A stretch of 35,581 nt of DNA from Planctomycetota bacterium (GTDB taxonomy: Bacteria; Planctomycetota; Planctomycetia; Pirellulales; UBA7805). The position numbers and the translations under genes were made by a program. The notes beneath the pieces are model-generated. The model searched no databases. It was not told the DNA's origin and worked only from the letters and a program-made list of their open reading frames with translations. This document shows, in pieces, positions 35,401 to 35,581 of the stretch. The stretch spans positions 1-35,581 of the forward strand of contig QQVP01000031.1 of the NCBI GenBank assembly GCA_003389215.1, in the 5' to 3' direction. Position 1 is the stretch's first letter; every line of letters starts with the position of its first letter.

Positions 35401-35581
35401 ATGACCGAAAGCAACGTCTCCGATTGGACCGCCAGCGACGATGTCGTCGCCGCTGCGCGCGAAGCGCTCGATGCCCACGCCTATGAAATGGTGCAGTGGC
35501 ACTTCCATGAGTCGACCGGTTGTCCCTTCTGGCTGCAGTTTGCCCAGGAGCAGCTCAACTTCGACCCGCTCAAGGACGTCA
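35401..35581 (+). CDS. Partial gene, 5' end only
   Basis: Sixty codons are visible before the window ends. The N terminus ('WTASDDVVAAAREALDAHA', then 'MVQWHFHESTGCPFWLQFA') is not a signal peptide. The 'QWHF..STGCPFWL' pattern vaguely recalls planctomycete proteins annotated as phenylacetate-CoA-ligase-like, but too little is present to claim this. The ATG at 35401 has no clear Shine-Dalgarno. It is 126 nt after the propeller gene on the same strand. Confidence 0.6.
   Translation, partial: MTESNVSDWTASDDVVAAAREALDAHAYEMVQWHFHESTGCPFWLQFAQEQLNFDPLKDV

Overview
The window is a GC-rich (roughly 64 %) chromosomal stretch from a member of the Planctomycetota, most likely the Pirellulales. The clearest markers are the cytochrome-like PSCyt1/DUF1549/DUF1553 protein paired with a DUF1501 protein, an exported PQQ-type beta-propeller, and paired zinc-ribbon/DUF4190 membrane proteins. 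Genes sit on both strands in short operons. No rRNA, tRNA, CRISPR array, insertion sequence or phage gene was seen, so this looks like core chromosome with several lineage-specific genes.

Layout. 0.3-6.2 kb: an exported protein of unknown function (-), an HD-domain phosphohydrolase (+), adenylosuccinate lyase purB (+) and a Fur-family metalloregulator (-). 6.2-13.8 kb: a flagellar regulatory block, namely flgM (anti-sigma-28), a 1.2-kb gap with a good leftward promoter, a 76-aa orphan gene (+), then on the minus strand flhA, flhF, flhG, a small membrane protein and the sigma-28 gene fliA. An exact sigma-28 -10 octamer lies between flhG and the small membrane gene. 14-22 kb: an exported protein with a possibly dead peptidase-like fold (-), the PSCyt1/DUF1549/DUF1553 + DUF1501 pair (+), and a membrane-anchored coiled-coil protein with a strong promoter (+).

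22-27.3 kb: a HEAT-repeat protein translationally coupled to a one-TM protein (-). Then on the plus strand come a 93-aa protein, an EboB-like TatD-family hydrolase and a vitamin K-dependent gamma-carboxylase homologue that keeps the catalytic Lys and His. 27.3-35.6 kb: two tandem zinc-ribbon/DUF4190 paralogues (-), a small membrane protein (+), a nickel superoxide dismutase whose signal peptide would be cut exactly before the nickel-binding His1 (-), a divergent coiled-coil protein (+), a SNF2 helicase in an operon with an unknown partner (-), a small unknown protein with a near-consensus promoter (+), a PQQ-type propeller protein (+) and the start of a further gene at the right edge.

How they fit together. 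The flagellar block gathers export-gate, placement and timing functions (FlhA, FlhF/FlhG, sigma-28/FlgM) and suggests a swarmer stage. The other operons are metabolic, stress or surface functions typical of planctomycetes. I saw no obvious defence island or biosynthetic cluster. The most unusual pieces are the pre-processed NiSOD with a back-to-back divergent promoter, the bacterial gamma-carboxylase, the SNF2 operon partner, and the small orphan genes in the flagellar block. All promoter and start-site calls come from reading the sequence by eye and are not experimentally supported.
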